From Nannocystis sp. (GTDB lineage: Bacteria; Myxococcota_A; Polyangia; Nannocystales; Nannocystaceae), in NCBI RefSeq assembly GCF_016714285.1, contig NZ_JADJNN010000014.1, positions 1-64,000 of the forward strand: 64,000 nt of DNA, read 5' to 3'. Below, in pieces: positions 53,017-63,024 of this stretch. Numbering within the stretch: the first letter of the stretch is position 1; every line of letters starts with the position of its first letter. A program made the position numbers and the translations under genes. The notes below the pieces were generated by a model. It saw nothing but the letters and a program-made list of their open reading frames with translations. It was not told the DNA's origin and made no database searches.

Positions 53017-53876
53017 CAGCGCTCGCGCTCCGCGAGGGCGCTCGCCACCTCGGCCGGGAGCTCGTGGAGCGACGCGGGGAAGCGGGCCCGCAGCTCGCGG
53101 ATGGCGGCCTGGCTGCTGGCGTCACGGCGGGCGGCCTCCCAGTCGGCGCGCAGGCGCGGGCGGAGGGTGGCGAGTTCGGGCAGGCTCGGGGCGCGCACGG
53201 CATCGACGCGGACGACGTGCCAGCCGAGGGTTGACGGGGCGATCGACCATGTCCCCGGGGTCATGTCCGAAAGTGCAGCCGCGAAGGACTCGCCGAGGAT
53301 GCCCGCGTAGGCGGCGGCGGTGCGCTCACCGAAGCGCTGGCCGTGGACACAGAGGTCGCCGAGGCCGACCGGGTCCGCGCCGGCGAGCAGGCGCTGCTGC
53401 AGCGCTTGCGCGGCTGCCCGCGGGTCCAGATGTCGATCGCGTGCGGCGAGCACCTGGGTCAGGGCGTAACGGGCCGGGAGGGAGTAGCGCGCGGGGTCAG
53501 CGTCGCGGACCGCGAGCAACGCGGCGTCGTCGGGCTCGCCCTGTTCCGCGAGATCCTCGTGCACGAAGCGGAGCTTCTGGATCAGGCGGCGGCGCACGAT
53601 CGGGTCGTCCCGGTCGAGGCCCAGCGCGAGCGCCTCGCGATACAGGCGCTCCTCGTCGAGCTCGACCTGCAGCGCCTCCGCGAGCTCGGCGGGCGTCGCC
53701 ACGCGGCCGAGGCGGCGCGCCAGCGCGTTGCCGGTCGCCTGCACCCTGGCTCCGTCGACCGCGAGCGGCTCGCCGCGTTCGCAGGTCAGCGCCGCGTGCA
53801 CGGCGAAGAACAACAGCCCGAGGGCCGCGAAGTGGACCAGGGGTTCGGAGAGCACACGCCGCGGCACGCGGCGCAT
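53016..53876 (-). CDS. peptidylprolyl isomerase (parvulin/PpiC type), membrane-anchored
   Basis: 286 residues from ATG 53876 (MRRVPRRVLSEPLVHFAALG). One N-terminal transmembrane segment (LVHFAALGLLFFAVHAAL), then a helical region ALARRLGRVATPAELAEALQ and the parvulin domain. Markers are RYALTQVLAARD, LGDLCVHGQRF, ESFAAALSDMTPGTWSIAPSTLGWHVVRVDA; the FG-type loop and the WHVVxV strand match PpiC rotamase domains. It faces the periplasm. It is the first gene of the operon with the HupE/UreJ and DUF3604 genes. A periplasmic foldase next to an exported metallohydrolase suggests it folds the operon's own products, which is inference. Confidence 0.8.
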   Translation of the reverse strand: MRRVPRRVLSEPLVHFAALGLLFFAVHAALTCERGEPLAVDGARVQATGNALARRLGRVATPAELAEALQVELDEERLYREALALGLDRDDPIVRRRLIQKLRFVHEDLAEQGEPDDAALLAVRDADPARYSLPARYALTQVLAARDRHLDPRAAAQALQQRLLAGADPVGLGDLCVHGQRFGERTAAAYAGILGESFAAALSDMTPGTWSIAPSTLGWHVVRVDAVRAPSLPELATLRPRLRADWEAARRDASSQAAIRELRARFPASLHELPAEVASALAERER

Positions 53877-53899
53877 GATGGCACCGCGCGGGGCCGCGC

Positions 53900-54301
53900 T
53901 CAAGCGACGGGCGCGTGGTAGACGGCCTCGATGTTGTGGCCGTCGGGGTCGAGGATGAAGCCGCCGTAGTAATTGGCGTGGTAGGCCGGCCGCGGCCCGG
54001 GCGCGCCGAAGTCGCGGCCACCGGCGGCCAGGGCTGCGCGGTGGAATGCATCGACCTCGTCGCGGCTGCGGGCCGCGAAGGCGAGGTGGATCGGGGTGAT
54101 GACAGCCCATTGTTCGCTGGTGTGGAAGCTCGACGGGCGGCCGCCGATCCACAGGTCGGGCTTGGGTCCGCGGCCGAAGCCGCAGGCCTCGCCGTACTCC
54201 ATCACCAGGGTGATGCCGAGCGGGGCGAGGGCCTGCTGGTAGAAGGCCTTGCTGCGGGCGTAGTCGCGGACATTCAGGGTGAGGTGGTCGAGGATGCTCA
54301 T
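53900..54301 (-). CDS. VOC family protein (glyoxalase-like)
   Basis: 133 residues from ATG 54301 (MSILDHLTLNVRDYARS). The vicinal-oxygen-chelate fold is evident: DHLTLNVRDYARSKAFY with a metal-binding His, HLAFAARSRDEVDAFHRAAL with the middle His, and YYGGFILDPDGHNIEAVYH with the C-terminal Glu. Small cytosolic enzymes of this type include glyoxalases, dioxygenases and resistance proteins; the exact one cannot be chosen. It follows the PpiC gene by 23 bp in gene order (minus strand, upstream of it), so may share transcription. Upstream is a 429 bp region with little clear content. Confidence 0.88.
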   Translation of the reverse strand: MSILDHLTLNVRDYARSKAFYQQALAPLGITLVMEYGEACGFGRGPKPDLWIGGRPSSFHTSEQWAVITPIHLAFAARSRDEVDAFHRAALAAGGRDFGAPGPRPAYHANYYGGFILDPDGHNIEAVYHAPVA

Positions 54302-54321
54302 TCGGGGGACGCTACACGATA

Positions 54322-54660
54322 TTGCGCGATTACGCACGCGGCAGGCGAGGCCGGGGTGGCGCGTCACGATCACCGGGACGCGGGGGACGCCCCTGCGATC
54401 GGCGCTCGGGCGCGGTCGCGAGCTTGCCGGAGTTTCGGGCAGGTCACGGTGTATGCCGTCAGCCCGTGGTTCGGGATGGCTCGATCATCTACATCAGCCG
54501 CGGGATCTTGATGCACGAGGTCGCGGCCATGGACAGTCCGCTCTCTGGCCACGAGCGCCATCCTGGCCGCGTGCGGCTGGTCTTTCGGCGCCTGGCCGGC
54601 TTCGGTCGCACCTGGGTCGCGGACGTGGACGCGCGCACGGGGGCCGTGCGGATGCAGTGA
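54322..54660 (+). pseudogene. possible remnant of a gene (C-terminal fragment)
   Basis: The region between the VOC start (54301) and the DUF4157 gene start (54731) has no convincing gene. The best candidate is a plus-strand frame whose last 65 codons (GSIIYISRGILMHEVAAMD, then RVRLVFRRLAGFGRTWVADVD to the stop at 54660) read like the C-terminal end of a real protein. The upstream 45 codons are Arg/Gly-rich and lack a ribosome-binding site. I take it as a decayed 3' end; the family is not recognised. An overlapping minus-strand frame is probably its shadow. Confidence 0.3.
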
Positions 54661-54730
54661 GCGCGCTCGTGCCCGGTGCTCGCTGACAATGCCATTGTGA
54701 TAGCCTCGGGTGGTTCGCAGGGAGGTGGCG

Positions 54731-56752
54731 ATGGCGAAGGAACCAAGGGCGACGGCATTGGCGATGACGGGCCCGGCGCGGCAGGAGGAGCCCGAGTTGG
54801 CTGGGTCGCCGACGGCGATCCAGCGGCTGCACCAGAGCATCGGCAACGACGCCGTCCAGCGCGCCTTGCATCGCCCCGGCGGCGACGACACGCTCGCCGG
54901 CCGCATCCGGGCTCGCCTCGGCGCGGGTGGTCGGCTGGCCACGGATGTCCAGCAGCGCCTCGAGCACGGCCTCGGCGGCGGGCTCGACCATGTCCGCGTC
55001 CACACCGACGGCGCGGCCGATCGTCTCGCCCGGTCGTTGGCGGCCCGCGCCTTCACCACGGGCAGCGATATCTTCTTCCGCGCCGGTAGTTACGATCCGG
55101 GCACGCCCGCGGGGCTCCACGTGCTCGCGCACGAGGCCAGCCACACCTTGCAGCAGGCACGCGGTTCGGTCGACGGCAAGCAGGTCGGCGGCGGCGTGCG
55201 GGTCAGCGACCCCGGAGACCGCTTTGAACGGGCCGCCGACCTCGCCGCGCGGCGTGTCGTCGCCGGCGAGGTGGCCCCGCTCGCCGTGCCCGCCGCGGTT
55301 CGCAGCCGGGCCCCGGTGGTCCAGCGCCTCGCCGATCTGCATGGTCACGGTTGCGGCTGTCAGGGCTGCGGCGGTCTGGTCGTCCAGCGCTTCCCCGCGA
55401 TGAACGACCTCTCGCCCGAGCTGTGGACGAGCGAGTCCTATGTATACGGCAGCAAGCGTTCGACGGAGTTCGTCGTCATCGACGCGGCGGTGGCCCAGTG
55501 GGACGAGGTGCGGGGTGTGCCCGGCAAGTTCGCTGAGCGTGTCAGGGCCCTCGAGGCGATCGTGGCAGCGATCGACGACTGGCGGGACGCGCGTGGCCTG
55601 CGAGCGACCTCGAAGTGGTGGACGACCAGCACCCGCGAGACCGCGGCGGACACCCTCGAGACGAGCGCGCGGGCCCTGCTGCACGACGAGCGCGCGCGGC
55701 TTCGGGACCAGGAGCTGCGCGTGGCGCGGGGCCGTGAGCGGCGCGCCGTCGGCGTCGCCATGGACCCGCGTTTTGCCGACTATGCCAAGCGCACAGTCGA
55801 GGACGACCGCTGGGAGGATGTCGACGAGGGCAGCATCCTCGATTGGCTCAGCAGGCCGCGCGGCCCGGCTGGCGAGCTAAGCGACGAGGCCGTGGGCGGG
55901 ATCAACGCCGTCGCCGCCGACGACATCGCCAAGATCATCGCGCAGAGCGAGGATTCGGGCATCGAGGACTCCGAGCTCGACGCCGCCGGCCTCGCCAAGC
56001 TGGCCGAGAAGTACCGCAACGAGGTCACGGGCACCAGCAGCTTCCCCGAGCTGGAGAACGCCTACGCGCCCAACGACGAGGCCGATGAGGTGGTCACCGA
56101 GTCGCTCGACCTCGCGGGCGTGTCCTGGCCTGTCACGTACAACCCCAGTGACGTCCACCTCGAGACCAAGCTGGCCGCGGTCCGCTCGGCGATCGAGAAG
56201 ATCACGGCCCGCGGCTTTCGTCCGCCGGTGTTGCGCCTGCACCTCCCGAAATTTGGCCGCACGCTCAGCGTCGGTGGGGAGTGCACGGTCAAGGACAAGA
56301 CCGAGCGCGCCGTCTTTCACGCCCCCGACTTTCTCCACATCAGCTCGAATGCCCTCGGCCTGCCCTTGCTCGACCCCGTCCGCTGGAAGGCCGCCGACAC
56401 CGGTCTCAACAACGGCTACAAGTACTCCTCGACCGTCCTCGATCCCAGCGGCGTGGCGACGATGATCCATGAGATGGGCCACGCCTTCCATTACGCCAAT
56501 TCGCCCGAGCGCTTCCACGGCCTGTTCTTCACGGCATTGAAAGACGACACGCAGCGCGCGGCCGTCTGCGGTCAGGTCAGCGAGTACGGCGCGGGCAACC
56601 CGCGGGAATTCGTCGCCGAGGTGTTCCTCGGCCTCGTGTACGGGCGCAGCTACAGCGACGAGATCATGACGATGTACGTCGCATTCGGCGGTGCGCTGCC
56701 GCCTGAGCTGGCCAGAGAATTCAGCGAACGGCGGGACTCGATCCCCCTGTGA
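54731..56752 (+). CDS. DUF4157 domain protein with C-terminal zincin metalloprotease domain
   Basis: 673 residues from ATG 54731, chosen for its perfect GGAGGTG Shine-Dalgarno. Near the N-terminus QRLHQSIGNDAVQRAL is followed by the DUF4157 domain (about residues 45-145): LEHGLGGGLDHVRVHTD, RAFTTGSDIFFRAG and VLAHEASHTLQQ, whose HExxH (His134) is the family signature. Further on are a Cys cluster (HGHGCGCQGCGG), a long helical middle (about 220-400), and a C-terminal domain with a second zinc motif VATMIHEMGHAFHYANS (His580) and a downstream acidic PREFVAEVFLG that could be the third ligand. DUF4157 is typical of eCIS/polymorphic-toxin cargo and acts as the autoproteolytic or packaging region; the C-terminal zincin would be the toxin. 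No immunity gene is obvious next to it. Confidence 0.85.
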   Translation: MAKEPRATALAMTGPARQEEPELAGSPTAIQRLHQSIGNDAVQRALHRPGGDDTLAGRIRARLGAGGRLATDVQQRLEHGLGGGLDHVRVHTDGAADRLARSLAARAFTTGSDIFFRAGSYDPGTPAGLHVLAHEASHTLQQARGSVDGKQVGGGVRVSDPGDRFERAADLAARRVVAGEVAPLAVPAAVRSRAPVVQRLADLHGHGCGCQGCGGLVVQRFPAMNDLSPELWTSESYVYGSKRSTEFVVIDAAVAQWDEVRGVPGKFAERVRALEAIVAAIDDWRDARGLRATSKWWTTSTRETAADTLETSARALLHDERARLRDQELRVARGRERRAVGVAMDPRFADYAKRTVEDDRWEDVDEGSILDWLSRPRGPAGELSDEAVGGINAVAADDIAKIIAQSEDSGIEDSELDAAGLAKLAEKYRNEVTGTSSFPELENAYAPNDEADEVVTESLDLAGVSWPVTYNPSDVHLETKLAAVRSAIEKITARGFRPPVLRLHLPKFGRTLSVGGECTVKDKTERAVFHAPDFLHISSNALGLPLLDPVRWKAADTGLNNGYKYSSTVLDPSGVATMIHEMGHAFHYANSPERFHGLFFTALKDDTQRAAVCGQVSEYGAGNPREFVAEVFLGLVYGRSYSDEIMTMYVAFGGALPPELAREFSERRDSIPL

Positions 56753-56899
56753 GGGCGTGGTGCCGGATACCCGGCCGCCCGCGATATCTACATACCCGGC
56801 GCGCGACCGCGTAGCGACACAGGTCTCATGTGATGGGTCGCGTCGTGCCGTGCACCGGCGTGGCGCGGGTGTACGATGTGGCGTGTGGCACTGCCGGCC

Positions 56900-59062
<2,163 letters not shown>

Positions 59063-59091
59063 GGCGGCGAGGATATCACGGGGCGCGAGTC

Positions 59092-59108
59092 TGGCCCCGG
59101 GGACAGGT
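59092..59108 (+). repeat. dispersed palindrome, intergenic copy
   Basis: TGGCCCCGGGGACAGGT (one mismatch in the left arm) lies in the 121 bp divergent gap between the prolyl oligopeptidase start (59062) and the metalloprotease start (59184). Confidence 0.65.
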
Positions 59109-59183
59109 TCGGGAGCGCGCGATCGTTGCACTTGCCAGGGTCGGCAGAGGCGGCCTACGTTCGGGCTCGCAGGAGGTGCTCCG

Positions 59184-61865
59184 TTGCCGACGATCAAGCG
59201 CATTGGTTCGAGATTGGTGAATGTCCCCGAAGTTGTGAAGCCGAAGGTCGCGCCGGATGTGGCGCTCGGGCGTGACAAGCGGGTGGCGTGGTCCGAGCTG
59301 ACGAAGTTCATGCACCGCTCGCCGAAGGACCCCTTCGAGCGCCACCTGCTGCCCGACGTCGAGGGCAAGGCGGTGGTCCACGCCGAGATCTCGCCGGCCT
59401 TGCGCGACATGTTCGCCAAGCTGCCGCGGCCGGACCTCACGGATCGAATGGCGCCGCAGTGGTACTCCGTGGCGATCTTCTTCAATCTGCGAAGTGGTCG
59501 GCCGGGGGACTATGTCAACACGACCGTGCAGGACGCGCTGAACTGGCTGGACGAGGGGGCCGACCCCTGCCACCCGGGGATCTCCGAATTCATGTACCGC
59601 TACTGGCGGACGGTGTCGTACGGGCATCTGGCTTTCGGTATGAACACGCCGCGCGACGCGAGTCGCCGGCCGATCGTGCTCGAGGTCGACCCGCCGGCCG
59701 GCGGGGCGCAGGCGTGGGAGCAGCTGGTCGAGAAATGCGTGGACGCCGGCGCCGAGGCGATCTGGCAGGCCGCGGGCAGCCTCACGCGCGACGGCAAGCG
59801 CTGGATCCCGTCGATCGTGCTGGTCCAGCATTACTCGGTGCACGCGTCGGCGTGGTTCGGCGGCTTCGAGCGCAGCGTCGGTGGCCACGTCTACCTGGTC
59901 GGCGACTACACGCATATCACCTACGGCCTCGATCGCTGGTCGCCGCCTGACGCGCCGGCCAAGGTCGGGCGCGGCTTTTGGGGCACGCTGTGCCACGAGT
60001 TCTCGCACAACTTCCTCGAATTCTACGACCTCTACGGGCCCCAGGGTTGCACCGGGTACTGGGATATCCTGGGTGACAACACGCCGCCCGGCCGCATGTC
60101 GGAGGTGTGCGCGGCGATCAAGTTCCGCGCCGGCTGGCTCGCCTACAAGCAGGTGATCTCGGGGCCCCACGTCGCCGCGGCCGAGCTGGCGCTGAAGCCG
60201 TATACGACCACGGGCGAGGCCTTCAAGGTGGTGCCGGATCCGATCAATACGCCGCACGAATACTTCCTGCTCGAGTACCGCAAGGCCACCGGGCAGGAGG
60301 TCTGGCGCCCCGACGGCGCGCTGCCGGAGGAGGGCCTGCTGGTGCTGCATATCAATGAGCGCATGGGCCTGCCGTCGCGCCTGTGGCTGCTGCGCGACGC
60401 GCCCTACTTTGACCCCGAGTTCGCCGACGCCTCGGACCACGCGAGCACGCGCTGGACCGGCCACGACGACCTGCGCGGCAAGCTGTTCCCGCAGCCCGCC
60501 GCGGGCGGCGGGGGCGTGCGCAACGCGTTCACGCGGGCCAGCGTGCCGTCCAGCGATCTCTACGGCAAGCGCCCGTCGGGGCTCAGCATCACCAACATTC
60601 GCGTGGTCGGCGGGGAGCTGCGCTTCACGCTGCAGATCGACGGCAATCCGCGGGTCGGCTGGACGGTGGGGGCGGGCGACCGGGCCCTGGCCGGGCGCTT
60701 CACGGCGGAGTCGGTGACCGAGGGCGAGGAGGTGTTTATCCGCAACGCCGACAACGCCGCGCTGCTCACCCACGTGCAGGCGCAGTGGAACGTGGTGGCG
60801 GTGCAGAACGACTGGATCGGGCAGTGGAACCTCGGCACCGATAACCGCGAGCTGGTCGGCGACCTCGACGGCGACGGGCGCGACGAGATCTATATCCGCA
60901 GTCCGGAGTGGGCCGGCGTGCTCAAGTGGGACCGCGGGGCCTTCCAGACGGTCTCGATCCAGAACGACTGGATCGACGGCTGGAACCTCGGGGGCGACAA
61001 CTGGGAGCATATCGGCGACTTCGACGGCGACGGCCGGGCCGAGGTGTATATCCGCAGCCCGGGCTGGGCGGGGGTGCTCAAGCTGGTCAGCGGCCAGCTG
61101 CGCCTGCAGTCGATCCAGCAGGAGTGGATCGATCAATGGCACCTCGGCCAGGACAACACCGAGCTGGTCGGTCGCTTCAGCCAGCGCAACGCCGACGAGA
61201 TCATGATCCGCTCGCCGGAGTGGATCGGCCTGCTGCGCTGGGACAACGGCGCGCGGCGCCTGGCCCTCGCCAGCATCCAGAACGACTGGGTCGACGGCTG
61301 GAACATGGGCGGCGTCGACTGGCACTGCGTCGGCGACTTCGACGGCGACGGCCTCGACGAGGTGTTCATCCGCTCGCCGCAGTGGGCGGGCCTGCTCAAG
61401 TGGTCGGGCGACCGCTTTCACCTGCTGTGGATCCGCCAGACCAACCTCGAGCACGACGGCGGGGCCGCGGAGCACCACTGGCCGCTGCAGGCCGGCGATC
61501 GCATCCAGAGCGGCCGCTTCCGGCCCGACCGCGACGGCCTGCTGCTGTGGCGCGCGGGGCGGACGGCGGTGGCGTTCTGGAAGGACGGGGCGATGAAGAT
61601 CCACCACAACTTCATCAACAGCATCGACGGCTGGAACATCGGCGCGGGGGACAAGCTCGTGCTCGGTGACTTCCATCCCCGCGGCCGCGACATCGGCGAC
61701 CCGAACGTCGACTTCATCACCGACGCGCTCACGGATGTGTTCATCCACAACGGCTGGGGCACGGGCATGCTGGGGGTCAACTACATCGTGGGCAGCGACC
61801 CGGCGAAGCCCTTCGACGAGGCCGGGCTGACGTGGAGTCAGGCCGGCAAGCTGCTGTATCGATAG
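59184..61865 (+). CDS. zinc metalloprotease with C-terminal FG-GAP/VCBS-like repeats
   Basis: 893 residues from TTG 59184, which has AGGAGGT six bases upstream; no ATG lies near. The N-terminal half holds a metzincin/M6-like protease: the zinc site GTLCHEFSHNFLEFYDLYG (His271, Glu272, His275, with a further Glu/Asp cluster), preceded by GGHVYLVGDYTH. From about residue 490 to 720, five repeats of about 50 residues follow, each with IQNDWIDGWNLGGDN, IGDFDGDGRAEVYIRSP and WAGVLKW, i.e. FG-GAP/VCBS repeats with a calcium-binding DxDGDGxDE loop. These are usually carbohydrate or integrin-type binding propellers. No signal peptide is evident, which is unusual; it may be exported without one or be misassigned at the N-terminus. 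A degradative surface or secreted enzyme is likely. Confidence 0.85.
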   Translation: MPTIKRIGSRLVNVPEVVKPKVAPDVALGRDKRVAWSELTKFMHRSPKDPFERHLLPDVEGKAVVHAEISPALRDMFAKLPRPDLTDRMAPQWYSVAIFFNLRSGRPGDYVNTTVQDALNWLDEGADPCHPGISEFMYRYWRTVSYGHLAFGMNTPRDASRRPIVLEVDPPAGGAQAWEQLVEKCVDAGAEAIWQAAGSLTRDGKRWIPSIVLVQHYSVHASAWFGGFERSVGGHVYLVGDYTHITYGLDRWSPPDAPAKVGRGFWGTLCHEFSHNFLEFYDLYGPQGCTGYWDILGDNTPPGRMSEVCAAIKFRAGWLAYKQVISGPHVAAAELALKPYTTTGEAFKVVPDPINTPHEYFLLEYRKATGQEVWRPDGALPEEGLLVLHINERMGLPSRLWLLRDAPYFDPEFADASDHASTRWTGHDDLRGKLFPQPAAGGGGVRNAFTRASVPSSDLYGKRPSGLSITNIRVVGGELRFTLQIDGNPRVGWTVGAGDRALAGRFTAESVTEGEEVFIRNADNAALLTHVQAQWNVVAVQNDWIGQWNLGTDNRELVGDLDGDGRDEIYIRSPEWAGVLKWDRGAFQTVSIQNDWIDGWNLGGDNWEHIGDFDGDGRAEVYIRSPGWAGVLKLVSGQLRLQSIQQEWIDQWHLGQDNTELVGRFSQRNADEIMIRSPEWIGLLRWDNGARRLALASIQNDWVDGWNMGGVDWHCVGDFDGDGLDEVFIRSPQWAGLLKWSGDRFHLLWIRQTNLEHDGGAAEHHWPLQAGDRIQSGRFRPDRDGLLLWRAGRTAVAFWKDGAMKIHHNFINSIDGWNIGAGDKLVLGDFHPRGRDIGDPNVDFITDALTDVFIHNGWGTGMLGVNYIVGSDPAKPFDEAGLTWSQAGKLLYR

Positions 61866-61874
61866 GGGCTGCGC

Positions 61875-61899
61875 CCGCCGTGAGCGCGGCTCACGGCGG
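61875..61899. terminator. hairpin after the metalloprotease gene (copy 1 of a repeated hairpin)
   Basis: CCGCCGTGAG-CGCGG-CTCACGGCGG, a ten-base perfect stem with five-base loop, ten bases past the stop at 61865 and before the convergent Rpn-like gene. It is flanked by GCTGCGCC on the left and is nearly identical to the hairpin at 63000-63024. Confidence 0.75.
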
Positions 61900-61955
61900 T
61901 GGCGGTGGCGCTGGCGCCCACGCTGTCGTCAACTCCGGGCGATCGCGTGGGCGCT

Positions 61956-62888
61956 TCAGGCCCGGAAGATGTCGTCGAGGCAGGTCGCGGTGAGGACGCG
62001 CTCGGCCCAGAGGTCGAGTTGTTCGAGGTCCTGGCAGGACTCGACGCGAGCCGCGAGCGCGGGGGAGACGGTGAAGCCCTTGACCCGCAGCAGCTTGAGG
62101 AGCATCTGCGCCTGGCCCTCGGCCTTGCCCTCGGCCTTGCCCTCGGCCTTGCCCTCGGCCTTGCCCTCGGCCTTGCCCTCGGCCTTGCCCTCGGCCTTGC
62201 CGATGGAGATGTACTTGCGGGCAAACTCGCTCTGGTACTCGTAGGTGGCCTTGTTCATGAGCTGCTCCAGGGCGGCGCGTGCGACCTCGCCGAGCACGGC
62301 GTGGATGAAGTCAGGGTAAAACAGCTCCTTGTCCCTGTCGAGGCCGCGCACGGCGGTGAGGGCGGCGAGGGCGATGAACTCGGCGCCCGGTTCGCGGCCG
62401 TGGGCGGCGACGGACAGCACGGCGAGCTCGGGGGCGCGGCAGGCCTCCTCGAGATCGATGATGACGGGGATCTGGGCCGGACCGAGCACGAGCGGGTGGA
62501 TCGTGCCGCGCTGACGGCCGAGGTCGATAGGCTCGGCGCACCAGGCCGCCACCCGTGGATCGAGGGCGACGACCACCAGGGTGACCGGGCAGCCCAGGCG
62601 CGCGCGCAGGCCGGCGACATACAGCGGCCAGCTCCGGCGCTTGCGGAGATCGACGTCGTTCTGCGCCTCGAGCACGAAGGCCTCAGTAGGCGCGTCATCG
62701 GGGCCGAGGGTGATGACCGCGTCAGCGCGATACTCGGCGAGGTTGAGGTCGACCAGCTCGGCCGCAGTGATGCGCGGGTGAGCCATCGCCGGCAACTCGA
62801 GCCCGAGCTCGCGCTGCAACAGGCCGACGATGACCTCGGGGGCGGCACGCACGAGGTGGACCAGCGCTTCATGCGAGAGCTTGGGCAT
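61956..62888 (-). CDS. Rpn-like / DUF4351-type nuclease-related protein
   Basis: 310 residues, no signal peptide. The N-terminal 150 residues show a PD-(D/E)XK-like core: YRADAVITLGPDDAPTEAFVLEAQNDVDLRKRRSW places the Asp, Glu/Gln and Lys at usual spacing (D...ExQ...K). The later IIDLEEACRAPELAVLS segment is the rest of the family. The C-terminal third contains an uninterrupted run of seven GKAE units (62112-62203 in DNA) and a helix. Rpn proteins are phage- or transposon-derived DNA nucleases that act in recombination; GKAE-type repeats in this position are known to vary. Its promoter side is 112 bp from the stop of the lipoprotein gene upstream. Confidence 0.8.
   Translation of the reverse strand: MPKLSHEALVHLVRAAPEVIVGLLQRELGLELPAMAHPRITAAELVDLNLAEYRADAVITLGPDDAPTEAFVLEAQNDVDLRKRRSWPLYVAGLRARLGCPVTLVVVALDPRVAAWCAEPIDLGRQRGTIHPLVLGPAQIPVIIDLEEACRAPELAVLSVAAHGREPGAEFIALAALTAVRGLDRDKELFYPDFIHAVLGEVARAALEQLMNKATYEYQSEFARKYISIGKAEGKAEGKAEGKAEGKAEGKAEGKAEGQAQMLLKLLRVKGFTVSPALAARVESCQDLEQLDLWAERVLTATCLDDIFRA
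62112..62203. repeat. 12-bp tandem repeat coding GKAE units
   Basis: The unit CTTGCCCTCGGC recurs about seven times without interruption. Its length is a multiple of three, so copy-number change would add or remove GKAE units without frameshift. Confidence 0.9.
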
Positions 62889-62999
62889 GCCAGGGCCGGC
62901 CAGTGTAGTGGGCGCCGATCGCCGCGCAAGCCGACGCCTGGCGATGGCCGCTTGCGTGTACCAGTCCGCGAAAAGGCCAGCTACCGCGAAAGGCTGCGC

Positions 63000-63024
63000 C
63001 CGCCGTGAGTGTGGCTCACGGCGG
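63000..63024 (-). terminator. hairpin at the lipoprotein stop (copy 2 of a repeated hairpin)
   Basis: CCGCCGTGAG-TGTGG-CTCACGGCGG is the same ten-base stem as at 61875-61899, with the same GCTGCGCC flank on the left. The stop of the 63016 gene lies inside it. It would terminate this minus-strand gene before the Rpn-like promoter. Confidence 0.7.

Noticed and set aside
53249..53266. CATGTCCCCGGGGTCATG as a further dispersed palindrome
   Set aside because: Lacks GGACAGGT; explained by the codons of SDMTPGTW in the PpiC gene.
59076..61748. 890-codon minus frame antisense to the metalloprotease
   Set aside because: His/Arg/Val/Asp-biased shadow; the plus frame has HExxH and DxDGDG repeats.
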